Shown here one piece after another: positions 27,259-35,855 of a stretch of 64,000 nucleotides of DNA. The stretch spans positions 434,001-498,000 of the forward strand of contig JAQWPM010000012.1 of NCBI GenBank assembly GCA_029245345.1, in the 5' to 3' direction. The notes under the pieces are model-generated. The model did not search any database, was not told the DNA's origin, and saw only the letters and a list, made by a program, of their open reading frames with translations. Made by a program: the position numbers and the translations under genes. This stretch comes from Longimicrobiales bacterium (GTDB lineage: Bacteria; Gemmatimonadota; Gemmatimonadetes; Longimicrobiales; Gaopeijiaceae). Positions within the stretch are counted from its first letter, which is position 1; every line of letters starts with the position of its first letter.

Positions 27259-27745
27259 ATGCTTGGCAGGGAAGACGCCATCGGCCATCCTGCGCTCACG
27301 GATCGACCGAGCGGACTCGCGAATCGGCTGCACTTTGAATTGGGTTACAGCTACTTGTCCGGAGCCGGCGACCGGGGAGTAACGCTCACCATTCTTTTGA
27401 TCTCGATCGGGACATCGGACATGGAGACGGGGGACCCTGGCGGCCTGCGAACCATTGGAGCGAAACTCCAAGAGACCACCCGGACCTCCGACCTCGCGGG
27501 GCACCTAGGTCACGGACGTTTCTCAGTCCTGCTGCTCGGTACGAACCTGCAAGGAGGTCGTATTACCGCGGACCGAGTCGAATTGGCTCTTGCCGAGATC
27601 GCGCCCCTCTCAATCGGTCTCGCCGCCTATGGCGTCGACATGAAAGAATCGTCGAATCTCTTGGAGGCAGCCGGGCCCGCTCGTCGCTGACACCGCGCGT
27701 GAGTGCGTCGACGACATGCGCGTTCTCACGCAGGCGACGGAATAG
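27259..27745 (+). pseudogene. Degenerate GGDEF-like protein with frameshifted tail
   Basis: The first frame (27259-27690, 143 residues) has a recognisable GGDEF fold: LTDRPSGLANRLHFE, a hydrophobic strand (LTILLISIG), RTSDLAGHLGHGRFSVLLLG and AADRVE-like TADRVE. The active-site GGDEF reads GHGRF and the metal Asp of the strand is absent, so no cyclic-di-GMP synthesis is expected. The frame ends early (LLEAAGPARR), but the +1 frame goes on as a plausible terminal helix (PLVADTARECVDDMRVLTQATE) to a stop at 27743-27745. This suggests one extra base in the GGGCCC run near 27672. CGGAG precedes the ATG. Confidence 0.6.
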
Positions 27746-27764
27746 CACGTGGGCGTCCACTAGG

Positions 27765-28130
27765 TCAGCAGCCCTCTTCGACCAACTCGATGGTATCGGG
27801 CGTGTTCGGCACGACACAAAGGAATTCGAAGGGCTCGTCCCCCGCATTCGCCTGATAGGTATGCGGAACTCCGGCTGGGATGTAGACGACGTCCCCAGTC
27901 TTCACCTGATGCACATCATCCCCGATCACGACCCGCGCACCACCCCTCAAGACGTACTGCTCGTGCTCTACTTTGTTCGTGTGCATGGGCATGCCGCCGC
28001 CAGGCTGCATGATGAAGCGTCGCATCGCGAAGTTGGGGCCTTGGTCCGGCCCAATGAGCACCTGCATCTCTGTCTCGGTTCCTGCTTTCACGAGTTGCTT
28101 CGGCAACGCTTCGGCGTGCTGGACGGGCAT
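27765..28130 (-). CDS. Single-domain cupin
   Basis: The product has 121 residues. Cupin motif 1 is visible as MHTNKVEHEQYVLRGGA, and motif 2 as GDVVYIPAGVPHTYQ, giving His/Glu metal ligands. The ATG at 28130 is preceded by AGGAG at ideal spacing, which decides it over a start 19 codons upstream. It is a small soluble metal-binding protein; mannose-6-phosphate-isomerase-like or dioxygenase-like activity cannot be told apart. It is divergent from the phosphodiesterase gene. Confidence 0.85.
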   Translation of the reverse strand: MPVQHAEALPKQLVKAGTETEMQVLIGPDQGPNFAMRRFIMQPGGGMPMHTNKVEHEQYVLRGGARVVIGDDVHQVKTGDVVYIPAGVPHTYQANAGDEPFEFLCVVPNTPDTIELVEEGC

Positions 28131-28223
28131 TACTGGCTCCTGTGGTGGTTGTGTCCCAATGTGGGGGCGAGCGCCGGTCCGAGCCAACCGATCGACCGGT
28201 CGATTTCTTCACTCGGAGGTAAC

Positions 28224-29171
28224 GTGCTCGAACGACAGACCCCATCCAACTCTCTCATTGCGCTGGCACTCCTCGCGACCATCAACTTCACCGTCTGCGG
28301 GCAGGGCACGGATCAGGAAGCAAGAACGGATCTGACCCCGAAGGTCCTCCTGATCGGGATCGACGGGATTCGCCCGGACGTGCTCGCTGCCGTCGCGACA
28401 CCTAACATCGATGCACTGATTGCCAACGGCATCTTCTCGGATAAAGCACGGACGGGGTACCCCTCTGTGAGCGGACCCGGGTGGTCATCCATGTTGAACG
28501 GCGTCTGGCCTGCCAAGCACGGAGTCACCGGAAACAACTTCGAGAACGACCGCTTCGAAACGTATCCGGACTTCCTAACGCGCATCGAACAGATTCGCCC
28601 GGAACTCGAGACGTTCGCTGTGATGGATTGGACGCCGCTTGGCGCGTCCGAGGATCAACGGCACACGATCAGCGACAACATCGACACGAAGATCGTGCTC
28701 GATGGTTACGAGCACGGGTGGGTCGAGGCTGATTCGATGTCGGTTCAGCTCACCGTGGAAGCGCTCGCGGAATCGAATCCGGACGCTCTCTTTGTCTACC
28801 TGGGCAATCCCGACGAGACGAGCCATCACTTCGCATCGATTGGGGACGAGTACCGCGAAGCGATCCGGGTCGCTGACCATCACGTGGGTCTTCTCATGGC
28901 TGCCGTGAAGGCGCGTGCCACCTACGACGACGAGGACTGGCTCATCCTGTCGAGCACCGACCACGGACGCACAATCGACGGCGATCACGGTGGCGACACG
29001 CCGGAAGAGCGGACGATCTACTACCTCGCGAGTGGTCTCTCCGCCGGGCGTGGTCTCCTGACCGACTCCACGTTCATCGTTGATATCCCCGTCACCGCCC
29101 TGACGCACCTCGGGCTGGAGATCGATCCCGCATGGGATCTGGATGGACGCGCCGTGGGTCTCGCGCGGTAG
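28224..29171 (+). CDS. Exported nucleotide pyrophosphatase/phosphodiesterase-like (alkaline phosphatase superfamily)
   Basis: The protein has 315 residues, starting at a GTG just after CGGAGGT. It carries an N-terminal hydrophobic signal (LIALALLATINFTVC), possibly lipidated, then the two-metal core of the alkaline-phosphatase superfamily: LLIGIDGIRPDVL, the nucleophile region GYPSVSGPGWSSML, NPDETSHHF, and SSTDHGRTIDGDHGG. The nucleophile is therefore a Ser and not the Thr of classic NPPs. It should cleave phosphodiesters or phosphomonoesters in the periplasm. Confidence 0.87.
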   Translation: MLERQTPSNSLIALALLATINFTVCGQGTDQEARTDLTPKVLLIGIDGIRPDVLAAVATPNIDALIANGIFSDKARTGYPSVSGPGWSSMLNGVWPAKHGVTGNNFENDRFETYPDFLTRIEQIRPELETFAVMDWTPLGASEDQRHTISDNIDTKIVLDGYEHGWVEADSMSVQLTVEALAESNPDALFVYLGNPDETSHHFASIGDEYREAIRVADHHVGLLMAAVKARATYDDEDWLILSSTDHGRTIDGDHGGDTPEERTIYYLASGLSAGRGLLTDSTFIVDIPVTALTHLGLEIDPAWDLDGRAVGLAR

Positions 29172-29194
29172 CACCCGACGAAACCACTGGACGA

Positions 29195-29231
29195 ACAAAA
29201 GGCCCAGCGAGGCTTTCACCTCACTGGGCCC
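29195..29231 (-). terminator. Intrinsic terminator
   Basis: GGCCCAGTGAGG and CCTCGCTGGGCC on the minus strand form a 12-bp stem with one mismatch and a six-base loop, followed by TTTTG. It can end both the candidate RNA and minus-strand transcripts from the threonine deaminase operon. The A-run on the other side gives little termination for the plus-strand gene. Confidence 0.7.
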
Positions 29232-29370
29232 GGCAGCGGCACCTGCGACCCTCCCGCCAACAGGCACCCCTAATCGATTTCGATTCACCGAAGACTCCTG
29301 CCCTGAACCTCCGGTGAACCCAGGGCCGGCCCGACAGGGGCGGGTAGAGGTTGCTGGACCTCAGGTGCCC
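29195..29370 (-). ncRNA. Candidate rod-like structured RNA with its own terminator
   Basis: On the minus strand three nested helices can be drawn. P1 pairs 29369-29362 with 29245-29238 (GGCACCTG/CAGGTGCC). P2 pairs 29344-29339 with 29258-29253 (CCCGCC/GGCGGG). P3 pairs 29320-29312 with 29290-29282 (GGTTCACCG/CGGTGAATC). A strong hairpin and T tract follow directly. Total length is about 175 nt. Size, rod shape and terminal closing stem are 6S RNA-like, but I see no conserved 6S sequence, nor SRP, RNase P or tmRNA signatures. It lies between the ends of the convergent phosphodiesterase and threonine-deaminase genes and could also be a processed 3' UTR of the latter. Confidence 0.4.
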
Positions 29371-29489
29371 GTCAGTGTTCACGGCCCTTGAATGCGTACG
29401 ACAAGGATACCGGTTCGATCGGGACACTTCCGTCGGGAAATCATGGACGTGACTGTGGGGGATTTCCCTACCGACGTGCACGCTTCGTG

Positions 29490-30713
29490 TTAGTTCGCTT
29501 GCTCCACTCGATGCCCGAGCGCTTCGAGGCCGCGAACGATCTCCTCAGCGTGCTCCCGACCCCGAGTCTCCATCTGTATCACGATGCCCACATCTCCAAC
29601 GGAGATGTCAGCAAACGCACGACGATGGACAGTCTCCAACACGTTGCCCCCCATGTCAGCGACGGCGCGCGACAGGCCAGCCAATGAACCAGGGCGGTCC
29701 TTCACCGTAACGGACAGCCGGACGAGACGGCCGTCGAAGACCAGCCCCCGGTCAATGATCCGAGAGATCATGTTGATGTCGATGTTTCCGCCCGACAGGA
29801 CAAACACCGCCGTGTCGTCCTCGGCCACTCGAATACGATCCGTCATCAGAGCCGCGACCCCGACCGCACCCCCGCCCTCCACAACGGTCTTCTTTCTCTC
29901 GAGAAGCAGCAGGATAGCCGCAGCGATCTCCTCTTCACCGACCGACACCAAGTCGTCCACGTAGTGTTCGATCATGGGAAACGTGAGGTCTCCGACTCGC
30001 TTCGTAGCGATGCCGTCAGCGAGCGTGTCGGAGTGAGCAATTTTCACGACTTCGCCAGCGGCCCGTGAAGCCATAGCCGACGCGGCGGCGTCCGCCTCCA
30101 CGCCCACGATCCGAACGCTCGGCTTCACTTCCTTCACCGCCTGTGCGATCCCGGAGATCATCCCTCCCCCGCCAAGCGGTACCACGAGCAGATTCAGATT
30201 CGGCACCTGCTCTAGAATCTCGAGGCCTATCGTGCCCTGCCCTGCGATCACCGCGTGGTCATCGAAAGCGGGCACCATCACCAACGACTCTTCCTCGACA
30301 AGACGGTTCGCTACGACCGCCGCGTCGTCCAAGATGGTTCCGGACTGAATCACCCGAGCACCGAATCCCCTCGTGTTGACCACCTTGGTGAGCGGCGCGT
30401 TCTCGGGCATCACGACGGTGACCGGAATGCCAAGGCGACCGCCGTGGTACGCTAGCGCCTGAGCATGGTTGCCCGCGCTGGCCGTTACTACGCCCCGTGC
30501 GCGTTCGTCAGGAGAAAGCTGAAGCAACCGATTGAGCGAGCCCCGGTCCTTGAATGAACCCGTTCGCTGGAGGTTCTCGAACTTCAGGTGATGCGAACCC
30601 GCTGCTACGTCCCCGAAGGCTCGAGTCTGGGTGCACGGCGTCGCAACAATCCCATCACGAATACGCTCGGCGGCCGCTACGATCGCCGGGCGGCCGGGTC
30701 CGAGCTGACTCAC
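29490..30713 (-). CDS. ilvA: Threonine ammonia-lyase, TdcB-type with C-terminal ACT domain
   Basis: The enzyme has 407 residues of PLP fold type II. Lys55 in GSFKDRG binds PLP, the phosphate-binding loop is GGGGMISG, and SAGNHAQALA binds substrate carboxylate. The last ~75 residues are an ACT-like regulatory domain (RLVRLSVTVKDRPGSLAGL). It converts threonine to 2-oxobutanoate and ammonia, the entry to isoleucine synthesis or threonine catabolism. The length and single ACT match the shorter TdcB/IlvA1 type. Its ATG overlaps the stop of the upstream hypothetical gene, so the two are coupled. Confidence 0.92.
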   Translation of the reverse strand: MSQLGPGRPAIVAAAERIRDGIVATPCTQTRAFGDVAAGSHHLKFENLQRTGSFKDRGSLNRLLQLSPDERARGVVTASAGNHAQALAYHGGRLGIPVTVVMPENAPLTKVVNTRGFGARVIQSGTILDDAAVVANRLVEEESLVMVPAFDDHAVIAGQGTIGLEILEQVPNLNLLVVPLGGGGMISGIAQAVKEVKPSVRIVGVEADAAASAMASRAAGEVVKIAHSDTLADGIATKRVGDLTFPMIEHYVDDLVSVGEEEIAAAILLLLERKKTVVEGGGAVGVAALMTDRIRVAEDDTAVFVLSGGNIDINMISRIIDRGLVFDGRLVRLSVTVKDRPGSLAGLSRAVADMGGNVLETVHRRAFADISVGDVGIVIQMETRGREHAEEIVRGLEALGHRVEQAN

Positions 30714-31120
30714 ACTCCCCGGCTGTGTACCGCAACGCGAAGCGCCGGAGCGATGGTGTAGTCGAAGTGCAGCTTGTTTTCCCCTTCTACGATCACATTC
30801 GAGGTCTGCTGCCGCGTCTTGGGGTAGTCGTGGCCCTGTTCATTCTCAATGACGAGGAACTCACCGTCGCTCAGCCCTTCGATCAGCTTCTCGACCTGCT
30901 CCTGGAGGCGATCCAACAGCACCTGTTCCGTATGGTCCTGCACATCCCCCTCCGCTTCGGCGAGGAGCTCGTGGGTGGAGAGCTTCGGGAAGCCAGTCTC
31001 GAAGTCCTCGCTGGGAATCGATTCTTGGTGATTCCGGCGAAAGCCGACCTCATTCAGCGCTTTGGAGTCGAAGTTCAGATCAACGCTCTGAAAAGAGGTC
31101 CCATAACGGCGAAACATCAT
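30710..31120 (-). CDS. Conserved-looking hypothetical protein, soluble
   Basis: The product has 136 residues, is acidic and has no membrane segment or signal. The centre (HTEQVLLDRLQEQVEKLIEGL) is an amphipathic helix, followed by a beta-rich C-terminal half. I recognise no family. It starts 4 bp after the helicase stop and its own stop overlaps the threonine deaminase ATG, so it is the middle gene of a three-gene operon. Confidence 0.65.
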   Translation of the reverse strand: MMFRRYGTSFQSVDLNFDSKALNEVGFRRNHQESIPSEDFETGFPKLSTHELLAEAEGDVQDHTEQVLLDRLQEQVEKLIEGLSDGEFLVIENEQGHDYPKTRQQTSNVIVEGENKLHFDYTIAPALRVAVHSRGV

Positions 31121-31124
31121 CGAA

Positions 31125-32384
31125 TCAGGATCCGGGATTGAGAAGCTCGGCCAATTCTTCCGGGCTCAGATCAGAGGCAGACTTGGTACCCATGCCACCG
31201 GGAGTGCGGGATTTGCCCGCTCGCCGAGCAGCGGCGCGCGACTCCGTCTGCGGAGTCCCCGCGTAGTCGAATTCCGGAAGGTGAATACGCTCCACCACTC
31301 GGTCGAGCCGGTGCTCGAGGCTCTTGAGGGCACCTAAGTCACCCGCAGTCACAAACGTCACCGCGGTGCCGGTGGCGCCGGCTCGGCCGGTTCGACCAAT
31401 CCGGTGGACATAGTCCTCCGGGTCGAGAGGAACGTCATAGTTCACGACGTGGCTGATGCCCTCGACGTCCAGGCCACGCTGTGCGACGTCGGTCGCAACC
31501 AAGACACGGACCTTTCCGGTCGCAAACCGCTCGAGCGCGCGCGTCCGTTGTTTCATGGCGCGATTGGAGTGCATCACATCCGTCTTGATGCCCTCACGCT
31601 GCAGCATGGCGTCGAGTACATCGGCACCGGCCTTCGTCCGGGTGAAGATCAGGACCTGCTCCCACTCCGGTCCGCTGATCAGCGATCGCAGGAGGTCCGG
31701 CTTCTTCTCAGGCTTGACCGAGTAGAAGAACTCCTCGATGCCGTCCGCAGTCGTCCCTGGAGGCGTGGCTTCGATCCAGACCGCGTCCTTGGTGAGCCGC
31801 AGCGCGAGGTCGTGCACGCCATTCGGCATCGTTGCACTGAAGAGCATGGTCTGGCGCTTACCCGGTGCTCCTCTCAGAACGTCCTCAATCTGTGGCCGGA
31901 AGCCCATGTCGAGCATACGGTCCGCCTCGTCCAACACCAGGTACCGCATGTTGCTCAGGTCCACGCGTCTCGACTGCATGTGGTCAATGAAGCGCCCGGG
32001 CGTGGCGACGATGATTTCGTATCCTTCCTCGAGCGCTTTGATCTGCGGTGGGTAGGGTACGCCTCCGAAGATGGCCTCGGTCCGAATGTTCGTGCCCTTG
32101 GACAGCGAGATGGAATCGTCACACACCTGCTGTGCGAGTTCACGCGTCGGACACAGGGCGAGAACCTGGAGCCCACCACCCGCGGTCACCCTCTCGAGCG
32201 CGGGGATCATGAAAGCTCCGGTCTTGCCGGTTCCGGTCTGGGCAATGCCCACGACGTCCGTACCAGCCAGGCCCGCGGGGATCGCTTGGGCTTGAATTGG
32301 CGTGGGGAGACTCCATCCGAGGGCTTCGATCGCTGCGAGGCGATCATCGGACAGGTTCAACTGGTTGAAATGAGTGACTTCCAC
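31125..32384 (-). CDS. DEAD-box RNA helicase, RhlE-like
   Basis: The 419-residue protein has all canonical motifs: Q motif (FNQLNLSDDRLAAIEALGW, PTPIQ), I (AQTGTGKT), Ia (PTRELAQQV), GG, Ib (TPGRF), II (DEAD), III (SAT), IV (LIFTRTK), V (ATDVAQRGLD) and VI (HRIGRTGRAG). A short basic tail follows the helicase core. It unwinds structured RNA in ribosome assembly or mRNA decay. The start is a GTG after GAGATG. It heads the operon with the hypothetical protein and threonine deaminase. Confidence 0.95.
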   Translation of the reverse strand: MEVTHFNQLNLSDDRLAAIEALGWSLPTPIQAQAIPAGLAGTDVVGIAQTGTGKTGAFMIPALERVTAGGGLQVLALCPTRELAQQVCDDSISLSKGTNIRTEAIFGGVPYPPQIKALEEGYEIIVATPGRFIDHMQSRRVDLSNMRYLVLDEADRMLDMGFRPQIEDVLRGAPGKRQTMLFSATMPNGVHDLALRLTKDAVWIEATPPGTTADGIEEFFYSVKPEKKPDLLRSLISGPEWEQVLIFTRTKAGADVLDAMLQREGIKTDVMHSNRAMKQRTRALERFATGKVRVLVATDVAQRGLDVEGISHVVNYDVPLDPEDYVHRIGRTGRAGATGTAVTFVTAGDLGALKSLEHRLDRVVERIHLPEFDYAGTPQTESRAAARRAGKSRTPGGMGTKSASDLSPEELAELLNPGS

Positions 32385-32555
32385 TCAGGCATCTCGATGC
32401 ACGGGAGTGCGCTTAAGAGAGAAGTAAACCGTGCGCACCAACGGATCGTGAAAAAGTAACCGGCTTTCTTGCCAAGGGTGAGGGTGAGCGGCAAGTTGGC
32501 CGCCTCTACTGGGGCAGACGGCCTCAGATCGATCAACATTCTGACCCAGAGTCCG

Positions 32556-33050
32556 ATGGCCGCGACCTCACCCGCGCCCGCTCTTACGTCTGTTCTTTTT
32601 GTCTGCCTCGGCAACATCTGCCGCTCCCCTCTCGCCGAGGGCGTCTTCCGCCATCTCGTGGAAGAAGCAGGCCTGTCCGATCAGTTCGAGATCGACAGCG
32701 CGGGTACCGGATCCTGGCATGTCGGCGAGCGTCCCGACGCCCGATCGATCCTCGTGGCGGAACAGCATGGGGTCGGCCTCGACTCGCGCGGTCGCCAGGT
32801 TCGGTCCGCGGATTTCGCAGACTTCGACTACATCATCGCGATGGATCGAGACAATCTCCACACCTTGGAACGCATGCGTGATGGAGAGGGCTCCCATGCC
32901 CTGATCCAGCTTCTACGTTCCTACGAAGACAAGCCTGACAGCGACGAAGTACCCGACCCCTACTACGGCGGCGCGAGTGGCTTCGAGAATGTCTACAAGA
33001 TGGTAAGGCGTTCATGCAAAGGCCTTCTGCACCGCCTCCGAGCTGAGTGA
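32556..33050 (+). CDS. Low-molecular-weight protein-tyrosine-phosphatase family enzyme
   Basis: The product has 164 residues. The P-loop is VCLGNICRSPLAE, with nucleophile Cys17 and Arg23; the general acid is in VPDPYYGG near the C-terminus. The ATG at 32556 places the catalytic loop at the family's usual position. Its stop overlaps the GTG start of a fructosamine-kinase-family gene. In several bacteria these two families are neighbours and the phosphatase acts on phosphorylated ketoamine (glycation) products. That role is more likely here than tyrosine dephosphorylation, because no BY-kinase or capsule genes are present. Confidence 0.92.
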   Translation: MAATSPAPALTSVLFVCLGNICRSPLAEGVFRHLVEEAGLSDQFEIDSAGTGSWHVGERPDARSILVAEQHGVGLDSRGRQVRSADFADFDYIIAMDRDNLHTLERMRDGEGSHALIQLLRSYEDKPDSDEVPDPYYGGASGFENVYKMVRRSCKGLLHRLRAE

Positions 33051-33928
33051 ACCTCCCGAAAGAGCTCTCGGCATCTGTCGAAGACGCCCTCGGTATTTCT
33101 ATCATCGGGGCCACACCGGTCAGCGGGGGGTCCATCAACGACACGGCCCGCGTCGACAGCTCTGACGGGCGATCTTACTTCCTGAAATCGAACCGAAGCG
33201 CCGGTCCTGGGATGTTCGAAGCAGAAGTCGACGGCCTGTCCGCACTAGCGAACGTGTCCGGAGTACGCGTGCCGCAGCCGTTGGCCCACGGGGTCGATGA
33301 CAAAGACACTGCGTGGCTCCTTATGGAATACATCATTCCAGGAGCCGCGACCCCATCCTACCAAGAGAGCCTCGGCCAAGGCCTCGCCGCGGTGCACCGA
33401 CAGGCGGCATCCAAAGACTTCGGATGGAACCGGGACAATTGGATCGGGTCTCTGCCCCAATCCAACGCAGCAACAGCAACGTGGCCGGACTTTTGGCGAG
33501 ATCAGCGAATCGCTCCGCAATTAGACCTCGCTCGCCAGCAAGGGCTGTTGACCGAGACGACCATGGATCAGGTCCTCGAGGTCATTCCAGCGGCCCTCAG
33601 GGACATCACCGAGGCAGGGCTCGTACACGGCGACCTGTGGAGCGGCAACACCTACGCTGCACAAGACGGCACTCCAGTGTTGATCGATCCAGCGGTGTAC
33701 CGTGGGCACGGAGAGGTCGACCTGGCCATGAGCGAACTCTTTGGAGGCTTCGGTCAGGGCTTCTACGACGCGTACGACAGCGTCACCCCCATCTCGGACG
33801 AATACGAGGTCTTTAGGCGTGACCTGTACCAGCTCTACTTCCTGCTCGTCCACGTGAACCTGTTCGGCGCCTCCTACGTCCCGGCGTCGCTGGCAGCGAC
33901 GAGGCGAGTGGTGGCAGGGCTCGCGTAA
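33047..33928 (+). CDS. Fructosamine/ribulosamine 3-kinase family protein
   Basis: The protein has 293 residues of aminoglycoside-kinase-like fold. Visible features are the N-lobe GGSINDTARV, YFLKSNR (ATP-binding Lys), WLLMEYI hinge, catalytic loop LVHGDLWSGN and the metal-binding LIDPAVYRGHGEVDLAM. It starts with a GTG that overlaps the phosphatase stop (GTGA). Members phosphorylate sugars attached to protein amines, after which the adduct falls off. With the phosphatase it would form a two-step protein deglycation unit in the cytosol. Confidence 0.92.
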   Translation: MNLPKELSASVEDALGISIIGATPVSGGSINDTARVDSSDGRSYFLKSNRSAGPGMFEAEVDGLSALANVSGVRVPQPLAHGVDDKDTAWLLMEYIIPGAATPSYQESLGQGLAAVHRQAASKDFGWNRDNWIGSLPQSNAATATWPDFWRDQRIAPQLDLARQQGLLTETTMDQVLEVIPAALRDITEAGLVHGDLWSGNTYAAQDGTPVLIDPAVYRGHGEVDLAMSELFGGFGQGFYDAYDSVTPISDEYEVFRRDLYQLYFLLVHVNLFGASYVPASLAATRRVVAGLA

Positions 33929-33943
33929 CCCGACCGAAGGATT

Positions 33944-35140
33944 CTAGACCGGCGCGCCAACCATCGCAGCAATCCGACCCAGAGCATCTTCTAGGACTTC
34001 GTCGGCCGCCGCATAGCTCATCCTCACCCAGCGGTCATCACCGAAGGCAGCGCCAGGTACCAACGCCACTCCCTGCTCTTCGAGCAGACGGCCGCACCAC
34101 GCGGTCGCGTCCTGGATCTCGTCGTCGAAGAGAGAATCCACACGGAAGTACAGATAGAACGCTCCCTCCGGGCGAATGAAAGGCAGATCGGGCATGAACT
34201 CGGTCATGCGGGCAGTCACGAGATCCCGACGGCGCCTGAACGCCTCACCCATGGACCGCATGGACTCCGAGGCCGCTTCGACATTCGAGAATGCCTCGAT
34301 CGCGGCAACCTGTGACGGCGTCGTCGTGTTCGAGGTGATCTGGCTCTGCAAGGCAGTGAACTTCTTCGCCACATCGTTGGAGCAATACGAGAAGCCGACT
34401 CTCCATCCGGTCATCGCATAACTCTTGGAAGCACCGTCTACGAGCACGAAATCACCCACGGACGATTCCGGCAAATTCAGGAAACCCGGTGCAGCCTCAT
34501 GCGCGGGGTCGTGATAGATGTTGCGATAGATCTCGTCGCTGACGACCCAAATTTTCTTGTCGCGAGCCCACTGCGCGATCGCGTCGAGCTCGTCGAGAGT
34601 GTAGACCGCTCCGGTCGGGTTGCACGGAGTGTTCAAAACCAACCCGCGCGTACGGTCCGTCACCACTCGGTCGAGATCCGCGGTGGTGATCTTGAAGTCG
34701 TTGTCTTCCTCGCCGAAGACCGTAATCGGCTCGGCACGCGAGATGGACACCAGCGCGGGATACGTCGTCCAGTACGGGGCCGCGATGAGCACTTCGTCTC
34801 CCGGACCAAACAGAGTGAAGAACGCGTTGAACAGCGCCTGCTTCACACCAGCGGTGACCACGACCCCGTTCGCATCGATGGCCCGCCCCGCGCGCGCCTC
34901 CAAATGCGCCGCGATCGCACTCTTCAGTTCCGGAAGCCCCGCAGGTGGCGTATACCGCGTCCGGCCGTCTCGGATACCCTGTACGGCGGCATCAGCAATG
35001 AAGATGGGCGTGTCGAAGTCCGGCTCACCGGCACTCAGATTCACGACATCACGGCCTTCGCCGGCCAGCTTTTTCGCCAGCGTGCTGACGGCAATGGTGG
35101 CCGATGGCTTGAGCGTCTCGATGTTTGAGCTGTACTGCAT
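33944..35140 (-). CDS. Class I/II aminotransferase, aspartate aminotransferase-like
   Basis: The protein has 398 residues from the ATG at 35140, which is preceded by GTGAGG at good spacing and matches the family N-terminus (LKPSATIAVS). PLP features include NLSAGEPDFDTP, NTPCNPTGAVY, the Tyr in DEIYRNIYHD, the PLP Lys in VDGASKSYAMTGWRVG and the carboxylate Arg near the C-terminus (WVRMSYA). These place it in the Igamma group of bacterial/thermophile aspartate (or aspartate/prephenate) aminotransferases. Confidence 0.92.
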   Translation of the reverse strand: MQYSSNIETLKPSATIAVSTLAKKLAGEGRDVVNLSAGEPDFDTPIFIADAAVQGIRDGRTRYTPPAGLPELKSAIAAHLEARAGRAIDANGVVVTAGVKQALFNAFFTLFGPGDEVLIAAPYWTTYPALVSISRAEPITVFGEEDNDFKITTADLDRVVTDRTRGLVLNTPCNPTGAVYTLDELDAIAQWARDKKIWVVSDEIYRNIYHDPAHEAAPGFLNLPESSVGDFVLVDGASKSYAMTGWRVGFSYCSNDVAKKFTALQSQITSNTTTPSQVAAIEAFSNVEAASESMRSMGEAFRRRRDLVTARMTEFMPDLPFIRPEGAFYLYFRVDSLFDDEIQDATAWCGRLLEEQGVALVPGAAFGDDRWVRMSYAAADEVLEDALGRIAAMVGAPV

Positions 35141-35246
35141 GTCTGCCTCACTGAGTATCTGCGGGTTCAGAGTATAGCCAGGGAAGCGGGTCGGAAGCAG
35201 GGCAATGCCCTGGTCGATTGGTAACACCGGAGACACCTTTGCGGCC

Positions 35247-35816
35247 ATGATCGCCACCTTACCCAAATACTACTTCGATGCCGTCGACCCCGTGTCCTTC
35301 CTCATGGACCGCGAGATACGGGCCGTGGAGGACGAGTCCGGCCTTCGCGTGACACGCGTGCCCTTCGAGCTACGCCCCGCCCCGGCAGAGCTCACGGACC
35401 CGACAGACCCATTTTGGGCGTCTCGTTGGTCAGAAGCGCAGTCACTCACGGCGGAGTCTCTCCTCGTGCCGCATTTGGTTCCCCGGTCACGGAAGGCGCA
35501 CGAACTCTTCTTGCACGCGGAAACAAGCGGACTGGGGCGTGACGCGCTTGAGGAGATCTTCAACGCTTTCTTCGTGAAGGGACTCGACATCGGAAGGGTC
35601 GACGTTCTCGTGGGAATCGGCCGAAGCTTGGGCCTGGACCACACGGAGACGAAGGCAGTCTTGGACGTGGACCGGTTCGAGGCCGAGGCCGGGCACCTGA
35701 CAGAAACGGCTGATGCCGCCGGAGTCAGCATCGTCCCGTGCTTGGTAACACCCGACACGCGCCTCGAGGGCTTCCACAACCAGGCTGCCATCGGCACCTT
35801 ACTAGCCGGCCGGTAA
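35247..35816 (+). CDS. DsbA/HCCA-isomerase-like thioredoxin-fold protein lacking CxxC
   Basis: The 189-residue protein has the FrnE/2-hydroxychromene-2-carboxylate isomerase layout. A beta-strand start (KYYFDAVDPVSF) takes the place of the usual 'D..CPWC'. An inserted helical domain follows (KAHELFLHAETSGLGRDALEEIFNAFFVKG, IGRVDVLVGIGRSLGL), and the cis-Pro region is VSIVPCLV. There is no active-site CxxC, so disulfide exchange is unlikely and a glutathione- or small-thiol-dependent role is possible. It is divergent from the aminotransferase; CGGAG lies 16 bp before the ATG. Confidence 0.75.
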   Translation: MIATLPKYYFDAVDPVSFLMDREIRAVEDESGLRVTRVPFELRPAPAELTDPTDPFWASRWSEAQSLTAESLLVPHLVPRSRKAHELFLHAETSGLGRDALEEIFNAFFVKGLDIGRVDVLVGIGRSLGLDHTETKAVLDVDRFEAEAGHLTETADAAGVSIVPCLVTPDTRLEGFHNQAAIGTLLAGR

Positions 35817-35855
35817 CGGCCTTTTACAGTGCGACCTGAACCCAGAACGGGCACC

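Noticed and set aside
31404-32459. 351-codon frame antisense to the RhlE-like helicase
   Set aside because: The opposite strand carries all DEAD-box motifs, so this frame is a shadow.
32556-33050. LMW phosphatase as part of a capsule tyrosine-kinase system
   Set aside because: No BY-kinase, Wza or polysaccharide gene is nearby; the overlap with a fructosamine-type kinase points elsewhere.
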